Below, piece by piece: positions 44,585 to 57,700 of a stretch of 64,000 bases of DNA. How positions within the stretch are numbered: position 1 is the first letter of the stretch; each line of letters starts with the position of its first letter. Under the pieces are notes generated by a model that had not been told where the DNA came from, searched no databases, and was given only the letters and a program-made list of their open reading frames with translations. Both the position numbers and the translations under genes were made by a program. Source of the stretch: Rhyacophila brunnea. Lineage: Eukaryota > Arthropoda > Insecta > Trichoptera > Rhyacophilidae. The stretch spans positions 496,001-560,000 of the forward strand of contig JAGYXB010000020.1 in the NCBI GenBank assembly GCA_022495005.1, read 5' to 3'.

Positions 44585-46147
44585 CTGTAGAGCCTCGATT
44601 ATCCGGACTATTTTTATTAAAAGATAAAATGGATATCGATGCTTTGGAACGCGGTAACTCGGGACGTTATCTATCTAATAAATATGGTGTCGGAACATCA
44701 ACTAATATCTCGGATATAAAAAAAACAAAGTGATACTATTATGAAGTTTACTAATTGTTTAATGCTAGAAGATGGAAGCTCAGCGCGGGAAGTTATGAAA
44801 AAATCAGGAAATAAAGAAGTAATTAAGAGTGTATTTTTATGTGGTTCAAACAAAGACGAAAGAGTGACGTCGGTAATAGTTATTACAAGTGATGGATCAG
44901 GGTGTAATGGAAACATACAAACGTTTATATAGAAAACATATGCTTCGACGATTATTGCTAGCAGACGAAAATAATGAAGAAACAGTTATCAGCTTCTACA
45001 AGAAAATAAATCTAAGAAGGCTCGCACATCAGAACTCGCCGCATGCGTCTTAAGACGAATTCGTCGATATGACGTCATCGTAAACCAAGAAACAAACGTT
45101 ATCAAATGGAGCTTCGCAGATTGGCCGATGCAACTGCGACGGTCCTGCATGCGACGAATTGCATTTGCTAGAGCCTGCATGTCGATTTCGAAAAATGTCG
45201 ACTCCGCGCATGCGCACAGCTTCACAATCGGCCATTTCTGTCTCTGTCTCTGTCTACACTGTCATTGCTCGCTCATCGCTGGTCACCGCGTTTGACGTTT
45301 GTTCATACAATCAACACAATAAAAATTGCAGACGAGAGACTTCTCCTTTTTCACGTTCGACGTTTGCCGCTAGGCAGATGTGCAAAGTTGTAGCATCCAA
45401 CATTCGGCGGCGGTCTCGGAAGTTTTGATTTATGGCCGTCAGGCACACAAGGCGAGTTGTGATGTGCGAGCCGGCTAAAAGATTGTTGCTACTTGGCAGC
45501 AGATAGTTGGAATTCTTTTTGTCAACTTTGAAAAAATCATGGAACAAAATTTTGAAAAGACCATTAAAGACAAGTTCCAGTAACCCGGTAGAACCTGCTT
45601 TAAGCGTTAAGGCTATACTTCAGTTGAGGCATGCTCTAAAAAGATCGTGGCTAGGCGATGCGCGGATTGTGCAAATGACGTGTGCTGAAAGAAATATAAT
45701 TTGTCATAAAAATCCAACATGCGTCCATTTAATGCTATGTTTATTGTTGTATTACTAATAATAATAGTATTAATGACTCGTTTTCTTTTTTAAGTAGCTA
45801 CATACGTAAAGTCTTTTAGTCATCTTTACACGATTTAAGAATATTTTCATCCGACGCCATGACAAAACAAATCGACGTGCGGACACCTCGACTGTCTATC
45901 TCCGATTGGCGACTAGTGAGAAATTTCGTCGCACCTACTGTTGAAAATGCCGTTTCACTGAAGTACGAAAATCGATAATTGATTTTTTAAATAAAAAATA
46001 ATTTATTATGTGTATGTATGTATATGTAAATCTAGACAAATATAAATTGTCTTTCCCTGTCAATTATGGTTTTTTTCGATTATCCGGATTTTTCCTTATC
46101 CGGACGATCTTCATCCCTAATTAGTCCGGATAATCGAGGTTCTACTG
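44585..46147 (+). mobile_element. Tigger/pogo-like DNA transposon, dead
   Basis: Ends CTGTAGAGCCTCGATTATCC and the complement of GGATAATCGAGGTTCTACTG, each next to TA (44583-44584, 46148-46149). Plus-strand remnants: GNSGRYLSNKYGVGTSTISD (DNA-binding helix-turn-helix), FKQRRKSDVGN, then GVMETYKRLYRKHMLRRLLLADE and SWNKILKRP from the C-terminus. The catalytic core between them is deleted and stops interrupt the rest. 45010-45500 is foreign or unrecognised sequence. Confidence 0.85.
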
Positions 46148-46389
46148 TAATTATCTAAGAGAGAGAGAGAGAAACGGGAAGAAGACGTAACATACATACA
46201 CGTATAAAAAATCTCAATTTGAATCTCAATAGGAATCGTGTACATATTTTAATCAGGTCATAAAAGAAAACAAATGAAACTCTGACAATAGCTTGAGAGA
46301 TGCACAGTACGATAATATCATATCGAGTGATTTAAGTATCAAATAAAAAATGTGTTATCCAAGAGATTTAAGTTTAATTATAATTATGG

Positions 46390-48113
46390 CAGTGGCGAAG
46401 GGTGACTTTTGGAAAGAGGTAGGCTGTGGGAGTAACCATGCTTGTCATATATATTTACGGGAAATAAGAAGATAACCCAATATTACTACTGATGAATAGG
46501 TACGCTAAATCGAAGAAATTTCAAAAGCTTAATTGGTTTGTTATAATTAGTTTATAAAAATAAGCAATTAGTTTGAATTACTTATGTATTTTCCTAAACA
46601 TTTATAAACGTAACATACGCTCAAAATATAATATTACCTATCATCTTTGAATATGTTCGTTGTTGTGTATAATAATAATATGTTCATAACAATTTATAAT
46701 TTGACCCGTAAAACTAGAAATTTTAAAACTATATTTAAAACACAGACAGTAGGTACAATATCAGATATCTAAATTGTCTAATGAGTGAATTAATAGATAA
46801 ATAAAAATCCCGAGAATTATTTTATATTTTAACAACAATCAATACATATTATTTATATGATTGAATCCCATAGAAATTTCTTTTTAAATTATCTTTTTAT
46901 TAATTATTTTGAATAAAAGTGCTCTAGCGATGTAAGCGCTAACGAAACAACTTGTGGATTTGTATGCGGGACGCCAGACATTTTGAAATTATGAGAAATA
47001 AAAAAGTATTAAAAAACCCGACGATTCGCGCAAAAATAATCCCATACAATATGTGAAGCGAAACGCGGTTTGTTTTATTTTTTTAAATTTTCGAGAGATG
47101 CCATTGACGGTGCTTATTGAAACATGGGAAAAGATCGTACAATTATGACAATTATACGATAGATGTCTTTGGGCATATTGAATATTGTTAAATGAAAAAT
47201 ATAACATCCGACCATCATTTAACACTGTTATCCAAGCTATGTGGATAACAGACACCGCTAGCTCAGGGTACTGGGTTTCCACACTATCTCTCTGATGAAT
47301 TCCAATCCTGTTACGGAAAGGACCATCGAAATCAATTGGTATTCGATGGATAATGTTTACCATACCGCTGCAGGAGTCAATTGCGAGCACTGAAAACTTG
47401 ACTCTATTGGACGCCAAAGCCTTTTCTATGAAAGAAAAGAACATAAAAGAACATAATATTACGGGATACAATTAAATTAAATGAAACACCGTGATAAATT
47501 TTAACCTCACTGTATTTAAAGAAAATGCAATTAAAAGTCAATGGTACATAAATGGCGACATGACGCCATAGAAAAATCACCACCGTTCACAAACGACGAG
47601 GTTATAATACATAAATATTTACGTTATACAAAAGACACAATATCAGCGTCTGCAAACTAAAATTTTAACACAATAAGTTCTCAGCAACTAACTTAAACTT
47701 AAACCAAAATATCCACATGTGAGTGAGGTTATAATTATAACAAATACTTAAGATTAATTAATAATAAAAATGAAATGTATTTACAGCCGCATAGCGATTC
47801 CGCTATGCGGGTATACTCCTCCCACGTCCACTCGTGTCAAGGGTCAACCAGAAAGGGAATGGATCCAAACAAAATTCGATCGCCTAACATCGATTCCCCC
47901 CACCACTTATCCAACCCGGAAGCTTGAAGTGCCAACCGCAGGATTTTTGTGTTGCCCGCGAGAGAAAAACCTCTCCACTAATTACAATGGTTAATTAGCC
48001 CGTTGGTGACGTCTGCAACGTCACAATATATTATGAATAGAATGAAAATAAAAAATATTTTTCTTAAGAAGGTAAGCTTTAAATAATCGTCTAGTATGGA
48101 GTCTTCGCCACTG
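46390..48113. mobile_element. hAT family H2 element, copy 2, with extra insert
   Basis: Ends CAGTGGCGAAGGGTGACTTT and GAGTCTTCGCCACTG; flanks AATTATGG and GTATATGG agree at 5 of 8. It matches copy 1 except for about 850 extra bases at about 47186-48030, which hold an exon-like minus frame. Confidence 0.78.
47190..47420 (-). other. Unassigned exon-like open frame in hAT insert
   Basis: The minus frame is open for about 77 codons after a possible acceptor (TTTCATAG before AAAAGGCTTTGG), reading KALASNRVKFSVLAIDSCSG, HRIPIDFDGPFRNRIGIHQ, VETQYPELAVSVIHIAWITV and LNDGRMLYFSFNN. Its amino-acid composition is more protein-like than the surroundings. I do not recognise the family. Could be transposase debris or a captured host exon. 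Confidence 0.35.
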
Positions 48114-48649
48114 GTATATGGTGCTGTAACCTACTGTAACCTTATAGCGCCTGTAAACGTGCATGGATTTACTTGCAGCAATAGTGTGTATTTTAAACTA
48201 TCGCGATAATAACTGTATACACGTAAAAGTGCTCACTGTCTCGCCGATCTTATTCTTCGTTTTTTCGCTTCTTTACGTTACGTAAAATAAACCAAAACAT
48301 AAAATGTGTCCGGAGAAAAGAGAATAATAATTATAATATGGTAACCCTACATATTGACATTGTTTTATTCTTTGCCAATACCCAGTATAGGTGTAATAAA
48401 AATGACTGATTTAGTAATTAGTTTTCTATAATTATTTCCTTAAAGTCGGTTGTCATTCATTTATTCATAATAGGTAGCGTCGTGCGGATGTCTTCTAGCT
48501 AGTTGCTAGATGATATCCATGTGTTGCCATTACTACCTGTTTTTTTTTAAAAAAAAATCAGATATTGGGTTTACAGTGACGTCATTTTATTGTAAAAATA
48601 GTCAGGCGTGTGTTTTCAATATAATTAATTTTCGATCGGTTCAAGTAAA

Positions 48650-48722
48650 ATGGGGAAAGTAAAAGAAACGGTTTTCTGTTTTGTCATTTTAATGATATCG
48701 TTGACATTGGCGCAACATGAAG
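48650..48722 (+). CDS. Gene 2 exon 1: signal peptide
   Basis: ATG in context AAAATGG. The peptide has a positive start (MGKVKE), a hydrophobic core (VFCFVILMISLTLA) and a likely cleavage after LTLA before QHE. Donor GTAAT at 48723; the last base is phase 1 and joins exon 2 to give GNTC. Confidence 0.85.
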
Positions 48723-51700
48723 GTAATACAATAATTAATATACCTATCATATACCTTAGGGATTGCAATACCGAATAAATATATCAATACTGGTATTTCG
48801 GTATTTCTTATTGAATACCTGTCATAACACCCACATCCTGAAGCGGGCCTTCAGGCTAGGATCTTTAGCGGCCCCCCTATCTATCGCTATCTAGGCAATG
48901 TGACGTATTACATAAACATTTTCAAATTGTGTTTTAGGGTACTACCTATTTAGTGTATTACTAGCGATATTTTGTATTTTTAATAAGTACATATTACTTT
49001 AATTCGAGTGGAAAAAAAAAAAAAAATCAGACAACGTTATCTACAAAAAAGTGTTTTTTTTTGTTGAGATAACGTTATTTTACATTTACGGCTACACGAT
49101 AGTCAAACAACGTTATGTCAATCTTTTCTAATTTCTTATTAAATCGTCAGTAAAGTTTAACGCTAACTACATAAGTTACCCTTGTTTTCATATTTTTTTT
49201 AAAACTATCCGTATAAATTTTTACATCATCATAAGCAGGATAAATGTACAATAAAATATTAACATTAGGTTTTAAATAAACATTTCCCTTGTTGAGTTAC
49301 AAGAATCTAAAATAACGACTTTTGGCTCTCCTGTAAAGTTGCACTTTTGTAGATAGTGTTGTTTGACACTAAGCCCTCGAATTATGGAGGAGTATTGACA
49401 TACAATAATCAAAAATGACATCACACAATCATATATGTAATTTTAAATATTAATGATCACGAAGTATAATAGCGCCGCAGGCGACTTTTTTTTACTATTA
49501 AAGCAAATTTATGATGTGTTTTTATCTCATTAATCTGGTCAACCTGCCACGCCGGGCCCCAGACTAAAGCCCTGTCAGCCTCTCCTTTGTGGGGGCCATG
49601 ATACCTGTATTCATTAAAACATATGGAAAAAGTAGTACATAAGAATATTAATATATTATTTTATAGCAACTGAAAGTATCTACCTACATTTATTATGTTG
49701 ATCTTTATAAATATGTATAGATCATAATATTTTAGAACTGCCAATCTTCACAAATACTATAAGTCCAGGTGCAGGAAAATCTCTGTAAAATTCAACGCTT
49801 GTTGGATGCGCTACATTGGATCAATATTTATATAATAATTCGAAATATTTGCCAGGAATGTTTTCTTTTTCGAAATAATATTTGTTATATTAACATATTA
49901 TGCGAATTTATCGCGACAATTCTATAAGTATATTTGATGGATTTTATTTTGTTTTTTAAATTTTGTTGGTTTCAGTCAATGTATTTGCGTTTTGGAAGCA
50001 TAATACAAATACACTAAATTTAGTGTAATTCCCACATACTTCAAGAAGAATACAATTATCGTTCCTATCATAATTTTGTATTAATTAAGTACCGCAAATA
50101 TTAAATATCTTCTTTATGATACCTATCTACAGGTAATACCTGCACTTTTAGGCGATCTCGATCACCTGGAATCTGCGTCCATATAAGAAACTGCATACAC
50201 GCTCAGATGGAATTGCAAAAAGGAAATGATGTTCAGGTAAGGGAAATTAATTAACCGCATAACTAATAATTTTACCTGAGAAGGCTAGTAGCAGTCTGAT
50301 GACTATACTGTGCTACAATTCGAAGATTTTCCGCCAAGATCGAATGTCGAGACCAGTGGTGACCGGTGATTTTTTTGGATATCAATTTTGACGGTGCGCT
50401 GCTAACTTACCCGTAATGAGAAATGAGATCTATTCGTTGTTGTTTTTGATTGGATAAAACTTTCTTCATTACCTTTTTTAAACTGTTTCATTGACGTCTG
50501 AGAAATTGTTTTTATATTTAATAATTTGAAAACGAGAATCAGGTAAGGAAAATTAATTAAACTTACCTGAGAGAATAACTATTAAGGGAGGCTAGTGACA
50601 CCTGGTCTGGTGACTATATTTTATTTGTGTAAATTCTGTACGGCAATTCAGAGTGTATGCGAAACTCATGGATGCTGGTATGCCATAGCAAGACGTATGT
50701 AGACTGGCGAGCAACATAGCGACTGCTCAATCTATAAACCGGCTAACTCCATTATTCAGGAAGAAAACTTAATAATTGAACGATGTTGAACTGTTTTGTG
50801 TTAAGAACGATAGCGCATTTATTTATAGGTTTATAAGTTTGTAATTTTGTGTGAGCATAGAAAACATGCTTTATAACAGTACGCGTGCCAAAATTTCCCA
50901 AATATTATTTTTCAACTGTCTGACGTGCCGAGCAGTTTTTCATGAGGAAAATAGTTTTTAACAATTCTAGTAAATAGATACACTCGCAGAACATAGCAAA
51001 CGTATAGCTTTATCACGTTTTTTCAATTACGCCATACATTTCGGTCCATCAATTTTGAAGCTGTCTGCCAGAATTACTACTACTTGCTTCACCAAGTTTT
51101 TGTTTCTTATTTGGTGATAGAAATATTTTTTTTGTTAATGTATTAATTGGTTTGTTCTTATCGCATAAATTGACATTGAGATTGAGAATTGGTCCGATCA
51201 GATGAGGCATTCTCTCGTTAGAGTTGTCTAAAGAAAGCGTCGTAAATCCTCTGCGGCCTGATGAGGCTAGTGTGATAATATTATCTGTGACACATAAAAT
51301 CTAAGGACCAACTTATGCAATTATATATTTACATTAAACGTAATGCTTATTCTTGAAGAGTATTTACCTGCTATTTTTTATACAATGCGATCTGTCATTT
51401 GTTATTATTATAGGTATTTTTTCTCATCAAACGCGTGCCATGCAAAATCATCTTGCATGCCACCAGTGGCACACGTGCTATAGTTTCGCCACCCCTGCTT
51501 TATAACAACATGCCATCAAAAATCTAATTTTTGGTCAAAAGTGCAGTTAGCTGGTTTGGAGATTAAGCAGTCGATAGATTTTGATGAGCAAAAGTCCTTC
51601 GCAGAATTGAATTAAATTTTTATCACGATAAGATGTTTTTGTTTCCACGTTCGTAATATTTTTTTTATTTTTAAGTTTGAAAATCTATTGATTCAAACTG

Positions 51701-54700
51701 CATATTTACGGGAACAGCGACCGGTTTTCATGAAAAGGGATCTTGAAAAATATTGAAATTAATACAGATTTAAAATAAATTTTGAGGCATACATCAAAAA
51801 ATCACGCGGGACACACTTTCTGAACCCCTGCTCTATACCATATACTAAATTATCAGTGGCGGAGGGTGGAGGTAGGCTGTTAAGAGCCGACATAAATAGT
51901 GCACACTGAATACCTATTTGTTTTCATTGAACTTAGGCTAAAATGTGTAGATAGTATTTGTAAGTTATTAAAATTCAAATCCAAGCCATATTATATAATA
52001 GTAAAAAAATATTCGTTTTAATAATTTGTTATTTTATAGATAGAAGATTATTTTGTATCGATTATGGTTTAGTTTTAGGCAGGGCTTAATGAATTTTAAA
52101 ATACTAACCAGGAGCATCTGTAATATTTATTATTAATTCAAGTAAAACATCAATAAGTATGACTGGAAAAGTGTGCATTATTTTTGTTAGATCGCCCATA
52201 TCATATCTAAGCTACGATGGTTTGATTTAGGCAGTGTTTATTGTTATTAGGTACAAGGGAGGGTTTCGATTTTGGAACCTTGTTGACCTGTGTGTCCCTG
52301 ATAACTATCTTAAATAGAGACCATCAGTTATTTATTCTCCCAAGGTGCAGAACCAACCTGCCACTGGTAATGCCAATTGGGAAGGCGATAACTATGTTCA
52401 ACGAAATTGCTTCGGGTGTTGATGTATTCCACCTACGTGAGTGAGTATAGGTGGACGTTGTTTTATAAATTCTTAAAATAGGGTCTGCTTAACTCATCCG
52501 GTGTACCTACTTCCTTGTACCTATCTCATTTATATTTGTTGTATTTACACATTTCTGCGGTTTAATAACATACTACCTATCTCTATACTGATCTATCTCT
52601 TTTTTATGTAATACTGTTTTATATTTCTTTGTTTCTAAATATCATGTTGTGAATATATTAAACTTATAATTTGTAATGTCCACAATAAGCATATTACTCA
52701 CAAACTGAGTTGAAAATAGGTATTTTCCAAAGTATAACATAATCCCTGCATAAAAGTAGGGGTTCTAATAGCTCCTGATTAAAATTTAAAAAATGTTAAT
52801 TAAGTAGGAAGATACCTACGAATAGTGAACAAAACAAAAAAAAGCTCCCCCGATGTAAATTTGTATCTTTGCTATCGATTTCTTTGCAATTAAATTCTAG
52901 ATATTTAGACAGGTACGTATATATGAATGAACCGATAAATATTAAGCAATTATTTTTTTCAATTGTTTGAATGCATTGATTTATTTGAAAAAAAAAATGA
53001 AATTAGATTGTTTAATTTTTATCGTAGGGGGTCTCAGAATCAGTCAGTGCGTCGGGCCTCTACGTCACTGTTATGAGTGCTTTCCACTTCGTCAGCTGAA
53101 TGCAGAACTATTCTAACTCACATTTGAAATATTTTGCAGAAGAGTTTTTTGAAACAGCCTACTTCAGTTATTTATTATTTATATGGACAAGTGTATGCAC
53201 CATTTTTTCATCAATAATCCTACCAAAATATGATGCATCCATTTATCCATAAAGATAATAAATAATTTCAGTAATTTGTTTAAAAAAACTCTCTCCTCAA
53301 AAATTTCAAATGTAAGTTAGAATAATTCTGCATTCAGCTGACGACTTGTAAATAAAATATTTGTTTATGTTTATTTAAAATATTTGTTTGTTGATGAAAA
53401 ACAGTAAAATTTGAAATATGATATAAGTAGTTAAATTGGCAAACGAAGCAACTGACGTACCTATTAGGACCATTCAGAGAGAAATGCGGGAAGACAAAGA
53501 ATCGATAGATATGGCATAAACATAAAAATTTTGTTCGTTTTTTCTTTAATTACATTCCAAATAAAAACACAATATAAAAATCGAAGATTCTTATAAGTCT
53601 ATAATAGAGCAAGTGATTCAGGAATATACACAGATGGAAAACTTGATAATAAACATTGTTGAGGTATTGGATGACAGCGATAATTATTATGTTCAAAACA
53701 AAACAGTAAATCAGATGAGGTATCTTAGTAATACGCGATTTATATTGTAAGTAATTTAATAGTTCATATTGAAAGTAATTTTAACGAATTGCTACTTGTA
53801 ATATGGGCCGAAAACTTGCGAATCCACCTGCGGGTCTATTCTATACAAAAGGCGACTATCGACCGCTAACGTGCTAATGTGATAATGTGTTAGTATTTGT
53901 TACATACATTTTATATTGAAATATTATAATTGTAATTGTATTGTAATCAGTTAATCAGTCGAAACTGTCTCTCTCTCTATCGCTCATGCTCTAAATTTTA
54001 GCACCGGCAGGGGGCATGCCGTTAAAATATATCATTTATTGCAACAATTAATACCGGCTAATTATAATTGTTACAATACGTGTTAATAATTTGATACAGA
54101 CATATCCTAGCTAGCGGTTTTAGCGGACGAAAGCAGCCTTTTATATAGAATAGACCCTTTAAAAACGTCATGCTTTATGTTGTCTTGTTATTATAGTTAT
54201 AACTAGGCTTAGGATTTTTAGGTACCTATTTAAATACTTTTTTTGAATGGCCCCACAAAAAAATATCCATCTGTTACAGACAATTTTGAAACATTTAAGC
54301 CCTATTTTTAAATACTTTTGGATAACTACATATCTTAGGTTTAAGCACATATTTTCACATAAACACAAAATTAATTAACACAATAACTCTAGTAAACACA
54401 ATTGAAATGTTAGAATCATCTACAAAGTCACTAGTGGAGTAAATTAGTATTTTAAACAATACTGCTGCTAAAATAAGAAAATGTTCCTGGACCAATTGGA
54501 GTAAAAATAAGTACAAAATTAAATAGTGTTTTAAATAAAAATACTGGACTTCAAACGCTGCAGAATATTAAAGCTGTTCAGGAAAATCCATCAGATGCCT
54601 CAGATGTTTCAATTTTTCTACTTCAGAAATAGTTTCATTTACATACGCAATAATAACATCAGCTGTAGAAGTGGAAAGAAGTTTTTCCATGTATAAAAAT

Positions 54701-57700
54701 TTGATAAGATCAAATCGCCAAAGGTCCACTTTCGAAAGTTTGAAGCATTATTTTATTATTTATTGTAATACAGCGTTTTCTGTTTGTGAATAAATAATAA
54801 ATTAAATTGTTGAAATATACATAATTTATTGTAATACTTAAAATTTTAGCACATAATTATGAAATTTTAATAACATATTTTCCAATTATATCTACATATT
54901 TTAGGTATTTACCTATTATTCATTTTTTAGCACCTAAAAATCTTAAGCCTAGTTATAACATTCGATTTTCTGTCCCTCGGCAGGACGGCTGCTCGCCAGT
55001 TTATTAGTATTATATTTTAAGCTGGATTATAAGTATTTATTCATGTACCTATACACTTTAACATGTGAATACGTGTATTAATTAAGGCACTAAGTACCAA
55101 AAAGTAGTATTGCCTGTGGTTACAAAATACTGAGTCATTGCAGTAAAATTGCATGAAGCAGACATTTTGAAAATATTGGTTTCACAGTGTGAAGCAATCT
55201 CGGCAGCTTCCATAATTTTAGGAATTAAGAACTAGCAAGTGTCAACACACCATCATCAGCCATTTTATATTGAATGCCGTTGATCACTGCAGTGGTACTT
55301 ACACCATTATAAATAAAACACGCCAATGGACTTACAACGTCACCAGATTTAAATATTTTGCTGTATTTTTTTGACTTGCTTGAGGCACTTAGACCATAGT
55401 TGACGTTATTGGTGTTGGTATGTAGAACATTTTTCTATAAAAATGTCAGTTTTTATGTTTTTGGTACTTAGCGCCTTAATAAATACACGTATTCATGTAT
55501 ACTAAAAGTATGGTAATCTAAGTAGATAATCTGGAAAATAAAATACACCCTTCTCTCTGTAAATCCATCTTTATTCAATAGTTGACGAAGAAGATCTCAG
55601 CAGATAATATTATCAGCCTTCACTTACATCAGCGGTGGTAGAGTATACGTTTTATAACTTTGCACTTTTTACTACACTGATACGCCTCCTTGCCTGATTA
55701 CTCGTACATTGCATAAAATTAGATCAAGTGATATTCACTTGTATAATAATATAATGTAGTAATAAGAAAATAAATACAGTCGAACTTGGATGTAATGAGG
55801 AAACATTCGTTGACATTTTAGTTTATGATTTTCTTCATACATTTATTCACTTTTATAACGAGCTATTTCTCGGGTATACCAAGCAAAACTGTTAATGTGT
55901 CGATCGTTTAAAAACAACATTTTCGACCTGTAAAGGTTTACCCAACTCTACAACCGAGGTATTATTGTCTATGTTCATTTGTAGAACATAATTATACGAT
56001 AATACTATGCGGAAATGACAGTCAACAATTCAGTTGCATTTTCGGCCTTGAACTGTACAGTCAAATATTCACGCGCAACTCCGTGAATATCCAATACAAT
56101 TATTAAAATCATAATGTAAATCTTGCGTAACAATCATCAATATCAATGTGACAGTTTTCCTTAATGCCGCGCTAATCTTAAATATTTTACCACAATATAA
56201 AACAAACAATATCAACGCTGTGTCTTTTATCAACCGTGTCCCGAAGAATAATAATATCACACACAGACAACGCAACCTTCTGCATAAATTAATAGATGTT
56301 GGATACTCACACCAAACAACACAAAATCAGACATCTATATAGTAGACCCTAAGCAATAGAATCCGACCGGGCAGTTAACTAGACCGATGGCACCGGGATC
56401 GGATTACGTTTATGACACTAGTTAAGCGCCTAAGTACCTAATTGGTGTTTTCGATGACAACATTGAAAAAGTATCCACGCATATGGTTGAAATTGCATGT
56501 AAAAAATGCAAGCTTTGTGATGTCAGCAGGTACCTACCAACGCCGGCGGCTCAGCACTTCATTATAATTTATAAACAACTTCTTTTGTAGTTTATGAATG
56601 CCATGCTTGTTTCGGGGATTTTTACGATGGTTTTCAGATTTATTATGTTCTATGCTTAAATAGAACGTGGGGCGAAAAATGTTTTATAACGATATAACGA
56701 GTAATGCTTATAACGAGCAAATTCAGTCGGTCCCATCTTCTTCGTAATAACCAAATTCGACTGTCGATAATATAATATGTAAAAAATGTTTTTAGAATAG
56801 ATATATAACATCATTTTCATCCGAGAGCCGGAGTGCAAAGTTATGAAGCATATACTCTACTATCAACTTTACTACGCCCCTCCCACTTTACTTTCTTCTG
56901 TCTTTACCTTAGACATGTTGGTCGGGTGACAAGTCCAAGCTCTAAGAACTTGGCAGCGAATACACCGTAGCCAGTTAAAAACTGACTGGTGTAGTGGAAC
57001 TACAGGATGCAAGCCACATCCTTTGGGAATATACGAGAATGTACTCCGAGAGGGAAGAGATCCTCAAGTCGATCCAACCAGCTGTTGATGTTATCGGGAA
57101 ATCCCCGACGTGGTCGCCACAAAGGCCAACTTTATAGCTTTTAAAAATGCAACGCTAAGATCTCTTTACATAGTTTTTGTATGTCCGTATTATTTAGCTT
57201 GGTTTTTGTAATACATTTATAATAAAATTAATTTCCTTTTATGCTAGTTCTGTGGTAATGCTCCCATTGTATGCTGCCCTCGAGGTAGCGGTGGATACGC
57301 ACCAGTGCCGGAAGATAACTGCCAGCCACTACCAGACTATGCTGTTAAAGTGACTAAGGGTGGTGGAAAAGCATGGGATTGTAAGATTACTATTTTCAAA
57401 TTGCACCATATATTTTCATTTACCTACTAGATAGTTATAGTAGATACTCACCTGTACACAGAAATATTTGGTGAGGGTGAGCAAGCCATGCAATACTGAA
57501 CGCTGGTAAATAATGGATGAAAAAATACAACTCTTCAAAATGAGATTCACCTCTGACGCTGTCCGACTCATTAGATAATAATATTCATGAAGAATTTTAA
57601 TGATTTTTATTGCATATTAGAGATTGTACCCAGTGACGTCCCGTGGGGGTAGGCTGATTGAGCGTCGCTTGGGGGCGGCAGTTACTCGAAGGGCGGCAAA

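Noticed and set aside
45007..45260. Exon of a host gene in the Tigger element
   Set aside because: Frames on both strands are open for a while because the segment is GC-richer, but no protein family motif or consistent splice sites were seen.
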